A stretch of 64,000 nucleotides of DNA from NCBI RefSeq assembly GCF_032062135.1, contig NC_092858.1:164692048-164756047 (forward strand), written 5' to 3'. Below, in pieces: positions 11,842-25,300 of the stretch. This DNA is from Pyxicephalus adspersus. Lineage: Eukaryota; Chordata; Amphibia; Anura; Pyxicephalidae. The position numbers and the translations under genes were made by a program. How positions within the stretch are numbered: position 1 is the stretch's first letter; the number at the start of each line of letters is the position of its first letter. The notes under the pieces were generated by a model. That model made no database searches. It saw only the letters and a list, made by a program, of their open reading frames with translations, and was not told the DNA's origin.

Positions 11842-12031
11842 GGTCCTGATTTATGAAAGTTCTCCAAGGCTAAAGAGGATACAATTTCATCAGTGAAGCT
11901 GGGTGATCCAGCAAACCTTGACTGTATTTCTTCAAAGTCATTTGCTATTTGCTAGCAAATGTTTTGATTCCTGGACCCAATTCATTCCAGGTTTCACCAA
12001 GCTTCACTGGTGAAAGTGAATCAAGCCCATT
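11842..12031. repeat. Foldback MITE (GGGCCTGATTTAT family)
   Basis: About 190 bases: 'gatttatgaaagttctccaa' at the left and decayed 'gaatcaagccca' at the right. The core is intact: 'catcagtgaagctgggtgat' against 'caagcttcactggtgaaagt'. Confidence 0.7.
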
Positions 12032-12290
12032 AAGTCACAACAACCAAAAGACTTCTTAGCAGCCAATTTAGAGTATTTATTTAGTAAACACATAATTATG
12101 TTGCCCATTAACCTGTGTTACTTTAAGTCAGGCATGAAAAATGCACTTAGCATGTTAAAAAGCAAATAATCTTTTCTTCTAATGCAACATTTTTCAAAAG
12201 TGTCACCATGTATTGCAGAACGCTACAATACAGGTGTGTTGCTGGTTTAGATGGCCAGGTAATATCAGCCATCATCAGTTAAAAGTTAAT

Positions 12291-12402
12291 GGGGCTGATT
12301 TACTAAAGTAATTTAAGCTGTTCACTTAGCAAAGTCAATTATCACCTTGCATGGGTAAAATTCACTTAGCTTAGTAAGTTTAGTTAAAAATCAATTTGCA
12401 GA
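12291..12402. repeat. GATTTACT MITE fragment
   Basis: 'gggctgatttactaaagtaa' through 'caatttgcagagaatg' matches the left part of the MITE seen at 15045 and 35622. Confidence 0.55.
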
Positions 12403-12472
12403 GAATGGCCAGGGAGCATGGCGCCATGCATAGCTCCCAACATGAGATAATGTCAGCATGTTGGGGGTAGCA

Positions 12473-12811
12473 TTAGGCTTGGTACACACGGCCAATGGTT
12501 CTCATCCGATAATCGCCTCAGGGCCGATATAAGACGAGAATCTGGCGTGTGTACAGCGCCTGTCATGCATTGTCCGAACGACCAACCTGGGGGATCTATG
12601 GACGATGGACAACGAACAATCCCAATGGAAGTGAAGGGGGAGAGTGCGCAGCGGGGTGCGGCTCCATCGTTCTCCCCCTCCCCTCTCCATGGAGAAGAAC
12701 GGTGCTGTATGTACAGGGCTCGTTCATGCATCTTGCAGTCCTTAGTCGTTGGAAAGGATCGCGAAAGATCCTTTCCAACGACAATTATTGCGTGTGTGTA
12801 TGTGGCTTTAG
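12473..12811. mobile_element. GTACACAC MITE with internal hairpins
   Basis: The termini 'ttaggcttggtacacacg' and 'cgtgtgtgtatgtggcttta' are imperfect inverted repeats. Inside, a strong hairpin forms around 12748-12783 ('cgttggaaaggatc' against 'gatcctttccaacg'). Related copies lie at 27675, 49067 and 54720. The open frames inside are coincidental. Confidence 0.75.
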
Positions 12812-13154
12812 GCTACTCTTCTATTTTATCTATTTCTACCCGATCCCTTGGTATTTTTAAACAGGTACTTATGTCATCCGTAGCCAATGAGGATCAAGGA
12901 TCGGTTCCAGTTCTTCTTATTGGACCTTCCGGCCAGTTTTCAGCATTTCTTTCACCCAGCAGTCTCTCATAAAAGGACAAATTCAGGAGAATGTAAATTT
13001 GAAATGACTTACCTACCTGAGATCCCCCACACGCAAGAACTCTTGCTTGTCATGGTCCTAAGTTAAGGAGTTTTTAAAATGTCTTCCTGAAAGGAGAGGA
13101 TTTGTGCTCTGGAGTGTCATTTTTATTGGGCTTGAGTTGTGGGCCCACAAGAGT

Positions 13155-13177
13155 ATTTATTTATTTATTTATTTATT
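13155..13177. repeat. (TTTA)n microsatellite
   Basis: About six tandem copies of a 4-base unit. Confidence 0.9.
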
Positions 13178-15044
13178 GAAGTGTAGGCTTTAAAGTAATT
13201 TATTTATTAAAGAAACTTATTTTAAAAGGAAAACCATTAATAAAGGTTGTGGCCATATAATTCTAAAAGATGGTTTAGTGAGTTAGTTTATTGTTGTTAT
13301 AAAGAAAAAATTGCTGGCTATAATCCCATATCCAATCACAAGAAAATCTTTAAAAACAGGCTTTTTCCTTGCACATGATTGGATGGTTGAGGTTAGCAAA
13401 GCTCTATCTCATTTACTAAGCTAAGTGATATATATAACTGGCAAGGGGATCATGTACTCTGCTATATAAACAGCTTACATTCTTTTAGTAAGTTAAACCC
13501 AATGTGTTCATTAAAAGGGAACTAAATCAGCAATATACACTCATTCTTGTTCCCTCGCAGGATGCCGCCATATTCTTCTTTCTTCTCTTCATGTATCTTC
13601 AGTCATCCTGATTGGCTAGGATGACATGCAGGTGCTCAGGTGAAGCCAGAACTGCCAGGTAACCAGGCCTTCCAAGCTGATGATAAGGGAGGAGCAATGA
13701 AAGATTCCTCTAGTTTCCTCTAGAAAATTAACCTCTAGTGCCAGGGATCGCACACTGAGCTGATCAATGAATGCAGCTGGGCTTCATTCATTGATCAGCA
13801 CAGCCCGCAATCTTTTTTTTTTTTTTTTTTTTTAATTCAAGCTCGATCGGCAATTTTACACCAGCCATTCTCGCTTACAATTTTGGTAAGCGAGAACAGA
13901 TGAATTCACAGCGAGGTCGAGTTTTAAAAACTAACTCGCTCATCCTTACTGATGATGCTCCTTTGGCAGATACCTGAGTGATCAGGCAGGTAGGAGAGAA
14001 TATTATATCACCTGTCCTGTTCTGCAATAACGCGCTGCCTGATCATGGACTCTTAAAAGTGGAGCTACTGGTTTCTAAGTCAAAATTTTGTTTTTTATCC
14101 CTGGCTTAACTCTTCCTTTATTTCCTCTTATTTTACTCTTCTAATATTTTCAGAGGACCCCCATTGCTTTCATATCTCATCTGGAATCTGAATCATTGTT
14201 ATGGTCAAAAGAAATGATTTCCTGTTATGTTGACTGTTGTTTTACATTTACTGGAAATACAACATTTTACTTACTTCAAGCTGTGCCTAGTCTATGAGGG
14301 AGGAGCTGAATTACAGACAGATTCACACAGAAAGCAGCTGCAGATCTCAAAAGAGCAGAATTCCTGCACAGGTAACCATAATACTGCCGTGTGTTTGTTT
14401 GTTTCCCAGGTGTCACACTCTGCTATACCCATATCTATATTCTCAGAACTTTCTGTTTTGTTAAACTAAATCTATAGTTGTATTAAGGGGAAATCCACCA
14501 AAACTGATAATTCTTGTTTGCACGTTCCATATTACAGAATCTCAATAAATAGAAAATCTGGCGGGAAGTCCTTCACAAAAGGTAGGTTGAGCTCACAACT
14601 CAAGTGAAACAGGCAGCTGGTAAGATCTGATTGTAAATATATCCTAAATATTGGTGAGCGGTATTATTCCATCCACCCTTTGCTGTAAATGCTTTCAATA
14701 CTCCACTCTCGGTCACAGGAAGTCTCTGTTTTATTGGTGTTCAGTGTGGCCATATAAAACTGTTGTAATTAGGTTAAGGGTTCCTATAAAGTGGTGTCCT
14801 TGGGAAAAGGGTCCTAGGTATTTAGTAGTCGGTGGTTATTTACTAAAGCTAGTAGCTGATTCACTTTACTAACTTCCCAGGGACCCAGAACACTGGCAGG
14901 GTATGTTCATTCTCAGCCCTTTCCTGCAGGACCCCAATGCTACCACACAGCTTATCATTGAAAATTGCTCTACAGTACAGGATATTCTGGTTAGAGCTCC
15001 CTCCAAAATAGCTTCTTACATAGTAGAGAAGATAGAGCTTGATT

Positions 15045-15235
15045 TACTATAGGAATGTAGGTTGTTCATATTGCAAGGGGTCAATTACCTTAGGAAATGA
15101 GATGAAACTTTACTGACTTTAACCATCCAATCATATGCAAGAAAAATGAGTATGGGTATTCTTTGCAAAGTGAAGTGTCATTACATTTATTGAGCTACAT
15201 GAATTATCTATTGCTCCGGTAAGTTAATTGTCTAA
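15045..15235. repeat. GATTTACT foldback MITE
   Basis: 'gcttgatttactatagga' is the left end. The middle is 'aatgagatgaaactttactg' and the right half has 'ctttgcaaagtgaagtgtca' and 'ccggtaagttaattg'. The same layout occurs near 30000-30230, 35622-35812 and 51230-51355. Confidence 0.6.
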
Positions 15236-17523
15236 ACTAAGCGCAACTAAACCCTAACTTTAAAAAGGTGTGATGAGGCTGGTTGTTAATTGCTGAAAGG
15301 GCAGGAGATGTCCCTTCTGCAATAAAATAACCGTACCTGCACAAATTTTTTTAATTACACTCACCTGTCCTGCTCTTTTTTGGGTGCCGCCATCTTCTTC
15401 TTCTCTTCTGCTGATCTTCTGCGTCGCGATCTTTGGCCATCTTGATTGGCTGGGTCATTTTTGGGTCATCTTTGGCCATCTTGATTGACTGGATCTTTTA
15501 GTCCCAGCAGCCCCAGGGGAAGCCAGGATATCTGGCATATCCCAGCATTCTGCACTGAGCTGCACATGTGTATTTGTGTAATACACATGTGTAATGTGTA
15601 ATCATGTGTAACCATTGTTTTGGAAGATTTGCATCATTTCCTGTGTGGTCACATGGACAGAAAATTTAGAGGAAGTTTCCCTACAGTAATGAGAATCTGA
15701 TAAAGAAAAGGAAGGGCTGGAACTTATCCAAAACACTAAAAGGCTGTGACTAGATTTTATTTTGAGCATGCATTTTTTTAACATTTTGCTACTACCTAGA
15801 CAGGTCACTTTTGTTCCTCGTATTGCTGGGATGCATACCTTGGGTAATACAAGTATAATGGCAGTTATACAAACAATTACAATGGATAATTTGAGTTAAG
15901 AAATAAACAGTAAGGATAATCTTGACTTGATTTTTGCTTCACGGGTTTACCAAGGCTCATTCTTTTGGCAGCCATTCATAGCAATATGGCCCTCATCAAA
16001 AAAATTGTCATGCATGGACTTTTATCTCAAAATGCTGCTGGGATTGTTTCATACAAAGGCTTTGGGTGCCAAGCAGGGATGCAGAGTGAAGATGTGAGGC
16101 CGGACTGAAGGAATATTTATTTTCTATGCAAGTAAACTGAAGGAAGCTGCAAATGACAACTGGAAGTAAAAAAAAATGATCATTGTATGTAGGCAGTAAA
16201 CATTTTTTTTTTGTCTTTTTTATATTTTCTGTTTTCCCATTCTCCAGCATTTTTTTAGTTTCTGGAGAACATAATAATGGATTTCTACTGAGCAACTAAC
16301 ATTAAATATACATATATAAGTAGTTAGATGTGTGTACCCTGAAGGTTTTATGATAAATTCTGCTTGCAGTATTTACAAAACTCTTTCTGTGTAACACAAA
16401 GGCTACATGTTGTGAACCATGCTGGCTGAAATCCATTGGTATTGTCATTTGTTATTCAGTTCTTTACCACAAGTCTTTGATGTTTGCAGAGTTTTTGGAA
16501 AATGAGTGGAACTAGGAAGAATCCAACTGCAAGTTGCAGCAAAATTGAAATACAGGCTAAACCAAAATGTCTATATATATTTTATATTATATTTGAAAGT
16601 CACTCTGCTGAAAGTTTAAGCTTCTAGAAGTGCCTAGATATATCTATAACAGCTCCCAATGAGCTTACTCTACCAAACCTGATAAAGCAAAGCTTTGGCA
16701 CATGCCGGTAGCAACAAAGCATCCAACCTCTTCTTAGCTCCCATTCTAAATGATCGGTGGAAGAGCCTCGCTTAGTGATTTCCATTAGGAATGCTTAGGA
16801 GGAGGGGGACAAGTTCTAAAACCACCAGGAAGGGCAGAGCTATGGTAAAAAAAAAAGCTTCCGGAGGGTGCTCGAACCTTATACCACTTAGAAGCATTTT
16901 GTCTGTTTAAACAACCAACTAAACCCAAAATCAAACAAGGCAATTAATTTTCAGGTCAATTAAGTTGATTAGTGCAAATTATAGGTGTATAGGAGATTTA
17001 TTGATAATTCCTTCTATATATAGAAGAACCAACCCCTACTATAGGTACAAAGAAAGAAAATAAACAATGGATAAACCTAAGTATGGTCTATTCAAAAAGA
17101 GGGGGCTTTTGGTTCAACAAATAGTATCTAAATATAGACAGTTGTATGTTTGTCTTATATACAAAAAGTGGCAATAGTTTCAATACACATGCTGCTATAC
17201 ATTGATTCAAGGAAAGTCCATACACAGGTTTTATTAGTGAGTGTACAATGGTTCATTGATTTCAAATAGGTGCTAGTAAATCCTCACATGTTTCACAACA
17301 TTTGCTTTTTCAGGAGATGTAGAAAAAAATGTATTTGTTAACTCGATGGTTGAACAGAAGACAAGCATAGGTGAAGGTTGGTTAAATTGTATCAAACATA
17401 CCTTTTCCATGAAGAAGCTATTAGAAACCAACTCCAATGAATGTAATTTATATGAAGCATGGGGAATTGTTTGATTGTCAAGTGTTGATCAAAATGAAGC
17501 CCAAGGTTTGTTGATTTGTAAGG

Positions 17524-18233
17524 CAGTGGTTGCCAACCAGTGGTCCATGAGAAAATTTTGGTGGCCCACAAAAAAATTTGGACATTATTTGCAATTTTTA
17601 TGTTTTATTAATAATAAAACGAAAATAATATTCCAATAAATTCTATATTCTGAATGACAATTGTTACCTTTATATTGCACTAAACTCAAACTGTACTAGA
17701 GACAGAAAAACAAGGGAGGAGCAGCGTGACGTCAGTACGAGCCGTACGCTTCAGTATTGTTTCCATCATTACAACAGTCACCCCACTACTGCAATTCCAA
17801 TTCTCATTCCATTGTTTTATTTTATTTGTTTATTTCTCAGATGCTTTTAGTATGACCTTAGCTGTGTATTTTCTTTAACTGTTATATTTAATGACATCAA
17901 ATAGTTTGACTTTGATAACTATCATTTCTTGTTTGGTCTTAGATTGGAATGAAATAAATCCATAAAGAGTGAGAAAATGCAAACAAATATTTTGCATTTC
18001 TTTAGTAATACCAAAGATAATACAACTAATGATAATAGTAACAATAGTAATACTTCACTTAACCGTGAGCTTATCAATGAATCAGAACCTCCACTGTCCT
18101 TGTCAGGCACCACTAGGTAGATCATTATTTTATAAATGTATTTATCTTTTTAAAAAAAATCATATTAATGGTCCACAGGATTTATAATTAAGAATTTACT
18201 GATCCGTGAGGTCCAAAAGGTTGGCAACCACTG
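17524..18233. mobile_element. hAT-type MITE
   Basis: Termini 'cagtggttgccaaccagtgg' and 'ggttggcaaccactg' are near-perfect inverted repeats. The 8-base flanks 'ttgtaagg' and 'atgtaaga' match at 6 of 8 positions, as expected of an aged hAT target duplication. No transposase frame is visible in the 710-base body. Confidence 0.75.
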
Positions 18234-18238
18234 ATGTA

Positions 18239-18315
<77 letters not shown>
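18239..18315. repeat. (TA)n microsatellite
   Basis: About 77 bases of AT dinucleotide with one short interruption. It directly abuts the hairpin at 18319. Confidence 0.95.
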
Positions 18316-18318
<3 letters not shown>

Positions 18319-18472
18319 GAGTCTTTACCTTCTTGGGTGAATCATCCAGAAGCTTTTCCTCCCTGGGTTTCACATACACACATGTGTAATTGTAAATATA
18401 TTTAGATATGTGTGTATGTGATACCCAGGGATGAAAAGCCTCTGGAAGATTCACCCAAGAAGGTAAAGACTC
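18319..18472. repeat. Near-perfect 65-bp-arm hairpin
   Basis: 18319-18383 is the near reverse complement of 18408-18472, with a 24-base loop (18384-18407). The arms begin 'gagtctttaccttcttggg' and end 'cccaagaaggtaaagactc'. Such conservation implies a young foldback repeat or a selected structure. A miRNA-like or siRNA precursor is possible but unsupported. Confidence 0.8.
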
Positions 18473-18689
18473 TGGATGATTCCCAGACATTTTATGGGGT
18501 GAAGAATTTCGGACAGAAAGACTGCCATATATAATTTCTGTATGGCAGTTTAGCCATTGTTTGTTTCATGCTAATTACAAGTGCAAATTAAAAAAAGCTG
18601 TAGCTTAGCTGTAGCACTGCACCTATCCACACAATCCTGACCTGTTGTTCCTATTTTGATTACTGTTAACAGATTGAGGTCACACAATG

Positions 18690-19090
18690 CCCCTGATTCA
18701 TCAATAAAATCCGCGCTCGCTGGAAGCGCGAAAATACGCGCGGTCAGCGATCGCGGTTTACCGCGGTCCGGACTCGAGTGTGCTCGTACACTCGCCTCCT
18801 CACTGCCAGCCGGATTCCTGCCTTCATAATAATGAGCAATAGGGAATCTGCCAATTAAGGCGATTAGATTTCAGCTGCGCGATTAAGGAGGATCTGTTAA
18901 GTTCAATGGTGCGATCATAGCAATTAATTAGCGCGCACCTGCTCTCTGTTCTGTGCTTATTTACAGTCCTTTACAGGTCAATTAGAATCTTTAATGCAGT
19001 CTGTCAAAATTGGCTGTTCGCTCAAACTTAAGCGCACAGGTTATGGAAATTCACTTGCAATTTACACTTGCGCAGTCTGTTAAAATTGGC
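18690..19090. repeat. GC-rich MITE-like block upstream of gene A
   Basis: CpG-rich text ('aaaatccgcgctcgctgg', 'cggtcagcgatcgcggttta') begins after 'cctgattcatcaataaa', a MITE-style terminus. Near the right end 'gtctgtcaaaattggctgtt' appears twice (about 18999 and 19075). It lies directly upstream of the first coding exon of gene A. It looks like an element rather than a CpG-island promoter, but that is not certain. Confidence 0.45.
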
Positions 19091-19254
19091 TGTTTGTTTT
19101 TTTTACCTGACCTTGGATATGGAAACCATTGTCTGTGTCTTACTTTGTAATAAAATTTAACATGTTGTTATGGTATACCAATCTATAATACCAATATGTT
19201 GTAAAACTGTTTTGCTAGTATTTTTGTTTTATTATGTGTTGCAGTACAAGAGCG

Positions 19255-19303
19255 ATGGCCCATCTACAAGTTCTGCTGCAGTTTTGTGTCCTTCCTTTAT
19301 TAG
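19255..19303 (+). CDS. Gene A coding exon 1 (signal peptide)
   Basis: The acceptor 'gttgcag' ends at 19244 and the ATG lies at 19255, encoding MAHLQVLLQFCVLPLL plus one base (phase 1). The donor is gtatgt. It aligns with exon 1 of gene B, also 49 coding bases. The acceptor upstream implies a separate non-coding first exon. Confidence 0.8.
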
Positions 19304-22300
19304 GTATGTGTTTTACATTAAATAGTTTCTCTTTATTATTAAAGGTGAATTAAACTCACTTCTCCTTTCACTATCACCCATCAAGGCAACATTTTCACCC
19401 AGTCTTCTTATGGGTTGGGGTCTTGATTGGCATGACATAACTCCTGCACATGCCGGTGATGGTACTCCAAGATTATACGTTGAGCTGCTCAAGGGCAGCT
19501 CAGTGTACATTCAAATGAAGATTACAAACAGGCAGGTAAGGACATGTCCCTTCTGCAATAAAGAGCCGCACGATTGCAAGTTTTCTTCATTTTTAGTATA
19601 TACCAAAAGAAGTTTCCTCTTTCAGAAATATAAAAGAATATTAATTTCTTTATTACTGTCAATAATGAGTATAGCGCTGATAATTCTTTATGAAGAAAAA
19701 AGATCTAAAAGCTATCTCAAAATACATGGACCATAAAGGTCTTTAACCATAGAATGTTAGATTCATTGCTTTTTAAATAGACCCCTAATTTAGGGAAAAG
19801 CTTTTTAATAAATAATATTATTATTAATATTACACGGTATTTATATAACACCGACATATTACACATTGCTGTCCATAGTCATGTCACTAGTTGTCCCTCA
19901 AAGGGGCTCACAGTCTAATGTCACTACCATAATCATATGATCATTAATACAGTCTAAGCACAATTTTTGAGGAAGACAATTAACCCAACTGCATGTTTTT
20001 GGGATGTGGAAGGAAACCGGAGTACCCGGAGGAAACCCACGCAAACACGGGGAGAACCTGCAAACTTCATGCTTCATTTGTTCATGCTTTCGTTAAGTTA
20101 GGAACATTTCAGGGCTAGGGAAAATGTCAGAGTTGCTCTGGAAATGAAAACCATTTTATGTTAAAAATAATATTTATTGATTTAATAAGTTTGCTATTTA
20201 AACAAATATATATTTTATCTATGCTTAATCTGCAGTGTCAACTGTCCTGCAGCCTCCAAGGAACCTACAATTGTCTTCTCAAAACTTTCAACATATCCTG
20301 ACATGGGAGGACCCCAACAATGAATCAGAAATCGTCTACAACGTGCAATATTCTATAAACTAGTAGGTTTATAGGTTCTTTAATAATTGTTGCAGTTTGT
20401 CACTAAAAAACCTAGGGGTGTGCATTCCTATAGCAGCTTCCAAAGCCTTCTTGCAATGGTCAAATTTCAAAGCTCCAAAACTTTTGCTGCCTCCGACTCT
20501 ACACATATTTCTATTGATCCTTCACACTGATTGGCTGCATCAGCAACCAACAATATTTTTCAGGAGGCAGCAAATGTTGTAAAATTGTCATCACTATTAG
20601 GAAATAAGTTTTGCCTGTCAGAATAGGATGGTTTTTGAGGCCACAGGTTTGTACAGGCATATCTCAGAAATCAGAATACATCATCATAAGTATTATACTA
20701 CAACTAGCAATATCATTTTTCCTGTAAGCCTGCTTTCAGTGTTGATGAATGGGTGAAGCTTTTGCTGACTGCGTGATATTTGCAAAAACTACCTACCCCC
20801 TACACCTCAACTACAACCAAGACCCAGTGAAACCCTAGGGTTCCATCAGAGGTTGGGTTTTGGTTGGCTGTATTTTTCTATATACATATTTCCAGGTATA
20901 ATATGACTTGGGAGAGCTACATGCATGACACTGATGACTTTTTGCTGTCTTTAAGGGTAGCATTCTGACCACCACTGTGGACTATCGATACAGGCTGACA
21001 TTCAATAATCCGGATCCTTCAGTTTTCTGGCAAAGCTTTCGGAGCACATTTTCAAATTTACACTGTTTTCTGGAGGCGCTGTTTATGTTTTGATGGTGCT
21101 GTACCCCAGAATCCGATGTTAGGTCTTGCTTTTCCTCCATAAAATGAAGCTGTTCCTGTTGCAGAGGATGCTGTTACTGTCAGTCATAAAGATGATTATC
21201 CTGACAGCCTATCTGCTATTTAGCTTCTTTTCGAGGTTACAGAGGCTTTTTAGCTTCTCGTCAGGTTACAGAGGTGATTTGTGAATGTCAACCAGATTTG
21301 TGAATGTTAACCTGTATAAGGGGTATTTTTCAATGACCTCTGATAAATTTATTTAAGAAGGGGGATGTCCAATACTTGAAAGATTTTTCAAGGGTTCCCT
21401 TGGGTAATACCTTTAGGACAGGCTGGCCCCTACCCCCATACAATCTGGAAAGCAATAAACAAGTGATACAGCAAATATAATGTATATATTGTATATATAC
21501 CACAGGTTGACATTCGAAAATCTGGCAACCTCTGGACCTGAGGAATGCCTGGATTTTTGAAAGGTATACTTACCTCCACAAACAGGCCAGCCTTCCTCTC
21601 GCAGCACCAGCAGACATCTGGCACAGTTCCAGGGAGCAGGCAGCACGGACGTCTCAACGGGTATTTAGTTTAGCAAGCAAGACCTAACAGCTGTTTTTGC
21701 AGAACAGCGCCATCAAAACATTAGTGGCCAAACCGTGTACTACAGATTCTGTATTGCGATCTGAAATTCATGCCAGAAAACTGAAGGATCCGGATTATCG
21801 ATGGCTGGATTTTCGATTGTGAACTGTATTTCTATAACAGTTTGTAGCAACTTGTAATTTGTTCTGGAAGTACTAACTTCCTTTTTACTCTTTTTCTTGT
21901 AACAGCCGACCTCCAGTCCCCACCAGAGACTGCACCAATGTAAGCGTTCCTCGCTGTGACCTGACAAAAGATTTCTTAGACATCCGTGAAAATTATGGAG
22001 CACAAATCCAGATCTTAAGTCATAATGACTCATCAATCCCAACTTTCTCCCCAATCGTACTATTCCCCATATCTGACAGTAAGTATGAAAGCGGGATCTA
22101 GAATATTACTGGAGACATACATTGATGAGGGAAGCACATGCTTGATCAGTACCTGTACTACAGTAATACACATTTGTACAGGAATGACATGTCCCCATGA
22201 GGCTGGTTGAAGAGGTGTTTCCATGTTCTGTAAACAACAACTTCCAATCCATTTAACAAGGTATTTTTGGGGCGAGAAAGTGAGGGGTTGTTATTTTTTG

Positions 22301-25300
22301 CATTACATGTTCAATGAATACATAGAATACTGTGCACTGAGGATATGGAAACACCTCTACAGATCTAAAAAATAATAATTTTTTACTATACCAACTTTGA
22401 CCATTCACAACTCTACTGAAGGACCTGGACTTTGCTATGCTGTTTTGCATAGTGTCTAAAAAGGAAAATACATTCTTTGGACTGGGGCATCACTCAGATT
22501 GCATTGCCCCATAGCGAAGTTTTGATGGGCGTACATCAGTAGCATGAATTCCTGTAATGTGTTTTGCTAACACCTCCTTTTGATTAAATCTGGACTGTCT
22601 GGGAGCCATTGCAATAAATTACATATAAGTTTTACCAAGGGTATGTGCAGGGACCACTTCACAGTCCCCAAGGCAAACTCATTCTCCACTTCATATGCTT
22701 CTGCTGTAGAAAGGGAGAGTTTGCTTCTTGGTTAACTAGTAGTTATGAGCGAGAATACCTCTGACAGTCTTACGAAAATTTCCCCAAACTTCCGATGGGT
22801 GCGCGAAATTTCGTTGAACCAATTTCGCAAATTCCATTGAAGTCCACGGTGCAGGTTCCCACGATCCCTGGGCTCATCTGAGTTCATCTGAGTTCAGATC
22901 CCATGGTCACTGGACTGTACTTATCATTAGGTACAGCCCAGTGACCGTGGGAACCTGCGGTCACAGCTGACTGGAGGCACGCGGGATAAGTACAGTCCAG
23001 TGACCATGGGAACTGAACTCAGATGAACTCTCAATGGGGAATCTCCATTGAGAGTGACCATGGGAACTGAACTCAGATGAACTCGCAATAGGGAATCTCC
23101 ATTGAGAGTTCATCTGAGTTTGCCTGCAGTTACAGCTGAGTGGAGGCACCCGGGTGCCCAGGGACCGTGATAAGTACAGCCCAGTGACTGTGCAAATCTA
23201 GACCGTTCGTTCGGCGAGAACATGACCTCATGGCGAATCACAAGCCTGTGAAAGGCCTGATTCGACGCTAGATTAAAATTACAAGTTTCGCTCGCTCAAC
23301 CCTATGACCAGTACTTATCATTCCGAGACAGCAATTTTGAAATCATTTTTCAAACATACCTTGATTTGCCCCCTGTAGTTTTATCATGTGATTGTTTGGC
23401 TGTAGTTAAATTGAATCGGGCAGTTAAATCACAAATATATTATTTATCACATTCTAACAAAAATACTTATCTGCCTTTCAGCCCTGCTTGGGCCTCCCAT
23501 TGTGGATCTTCATTTACATGATGATGGAATCCAAGTTACTATTCGTCCTCCCATTTCTCATTTGTGGAGTGAAAAGGAGCAGCAGAATGTTACCATGCTG
23601 AGTAACAATGTCTATCCAGTGCTGTTTTACACAATTAACTTGGTGAACTCTACACAGGTAAGTAAAAAAAAATGACCAATTTGTTTGGAATACATTATGA
23701 GTTTAAGGTAAAGGTTAAACAAATCTGTATCACTTGGTCCTCTTGGATTGATTGTACTGACCATTATACTGTGCAAAAACCCTCACATTCCAAAAAGCCC
23801 ATTTAAACAGCAAGAATGATTCTAACCTCCAACTTTGCACCATTTATGACACATATATCCTTTAACAATAGAAGCTCTTTCCCGGGCACCACCCAGGAAA
23901 GAGCTTTTTTTTCGCTCAGTCCCGGGCAACACCATCTTCACCCTGGATTTAGATATTGTGCCATCTTGATTGCCAATGCACACACGAGTTCATTTAATAC
24001 ATACCTGGTACCCTGCTTATCTCTGGAAGCGTATGCTGAGCTGCGCATTTGCCTTTTTAGAAGAAGTGAAAAGGCAGGTAAGTATGTTTTATTGCATAAG
24101 GGTCATTGCCTGTCCGTATCTGCAAAAAGGAGCTGCCTGTGTCGTAGTTACACTTTAAATATGCAAAAAGCACTTATTGGTAAAGAAAAAAAAAAAAGGA
24201 AAGTAGTACAATTTAAGAATAACCCAATACATATTGCCAATGTCTGCAGAATAAAGGCAAATGATTATGTTAGCAAAAATTCTTGATTTGACTAAAAGCT
24301 AAGAAACTAAGTAATTAGATCTTGTTATTTAAACAGGCTTTAGTATGGGAAACTGAGGTTTTTGAAGAAATCTATACCATAATATTAACAGATGTTCTAG
24401 GACAGACCAATTATTGTGTGTCTGTGAATGCATCATCTGTACTTAATAGACATTCTATTGCATCTCCAATGAAATGTATCTTCACTCATGCTCTACAAGT
24501 AAAAGGTAAGTGAAAAACATCCTTATTCATATTTTATCATTGAGAATTGTTACACTGACACTTTGTCATTTTAGAACACCATAAACATACTTCAATTCAT
24601 TCCACAGCAATATATGCATTTCAATGAGGCATTGCAGGAATGGTCCTGCAATGGCAATGTTACCAGAAACAGAATTTATTTGCAGAAAAAGTGAATTTCC
24701 ATCGGGATCTCTCAACAGATATTAGATCATCAGCACCATGTTTGTAAGCTCCCACAGATATGCAGGCAGTACCCTGGTTTCATAAGCGATTGGGACTGTA
24801 GGCTTGTTCTTAAGTTGAATTTGTATGTAAGTCGAAACAGGTACATTATTTTAATAAATGCAATTAAGACAGACAGACTCTTTGTCTAAACATATTATTA
24901 GGCAGCATTGTGTTAGTTACCGTATAAAATCCTCACTGTGAGTTAATCACAAACAAAGCAAAAAAAACAAAAGACATTCATTAACTTCTGGAGCAAGCTG
25001 TGCTTTGATATGCAAAAAGAAAACAACTGCAGAGTTTGTCTTGGTCAATAAAGAGTTACAAGAGGTTGCAGAAAAGCAAAAGATTTCTCCCCTCCCCACA
25101 TCAAGCCTCTGTCCTGCACACGAACAAACAGGGAAGCCCCAATCGTATCTAGGAGTCGTCCGTATGTCGGATGTCCATAACTCGGGGACTACCTGTATTA
25201 TTTTAAAAATGCAACACAGTCAAATGTGACAAACCCAGCCAATTGGTACTATTGTAAAACATCCAAACTTTTGCCGGAAAGTTAAATTATGTCCACATAG

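Larger units (their letters stand above)
12812..17523. other. Gene-free, scattered repeats
   Basis: Contents include a (TTTA)n run at 13155-13177, GC-richer MITE-style blocks near 13555-13715 and 15360-15550, a small inverted pair near 13765-13800 ('gatcaatgaatgcagc' / 'cattcattgatc') and a MITE at 15045. A stretch at 14290-14371 ending CACAG|gtaacc could be a non-coding first exon of gene A, but nothing beyond the donor-like site supports it. Confidence 0.45.

Noticed and set aside
12547..12972. 141-aa plus-strand frame and overlapping frames on both strands
   Set aside because: It lies in the palindromic GTACACAC MITE, where mirrored frames are expected; the same happens at 27675, 49067 and 54720.
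23816..24286. 156-aa plus-strand frame between gene A exons 4 and 5
   Set aside because: It is intronic and built on a recurrent intergenic repeat ('ccatcttcaccctgg' style); the true exon 5 begins at 24337.
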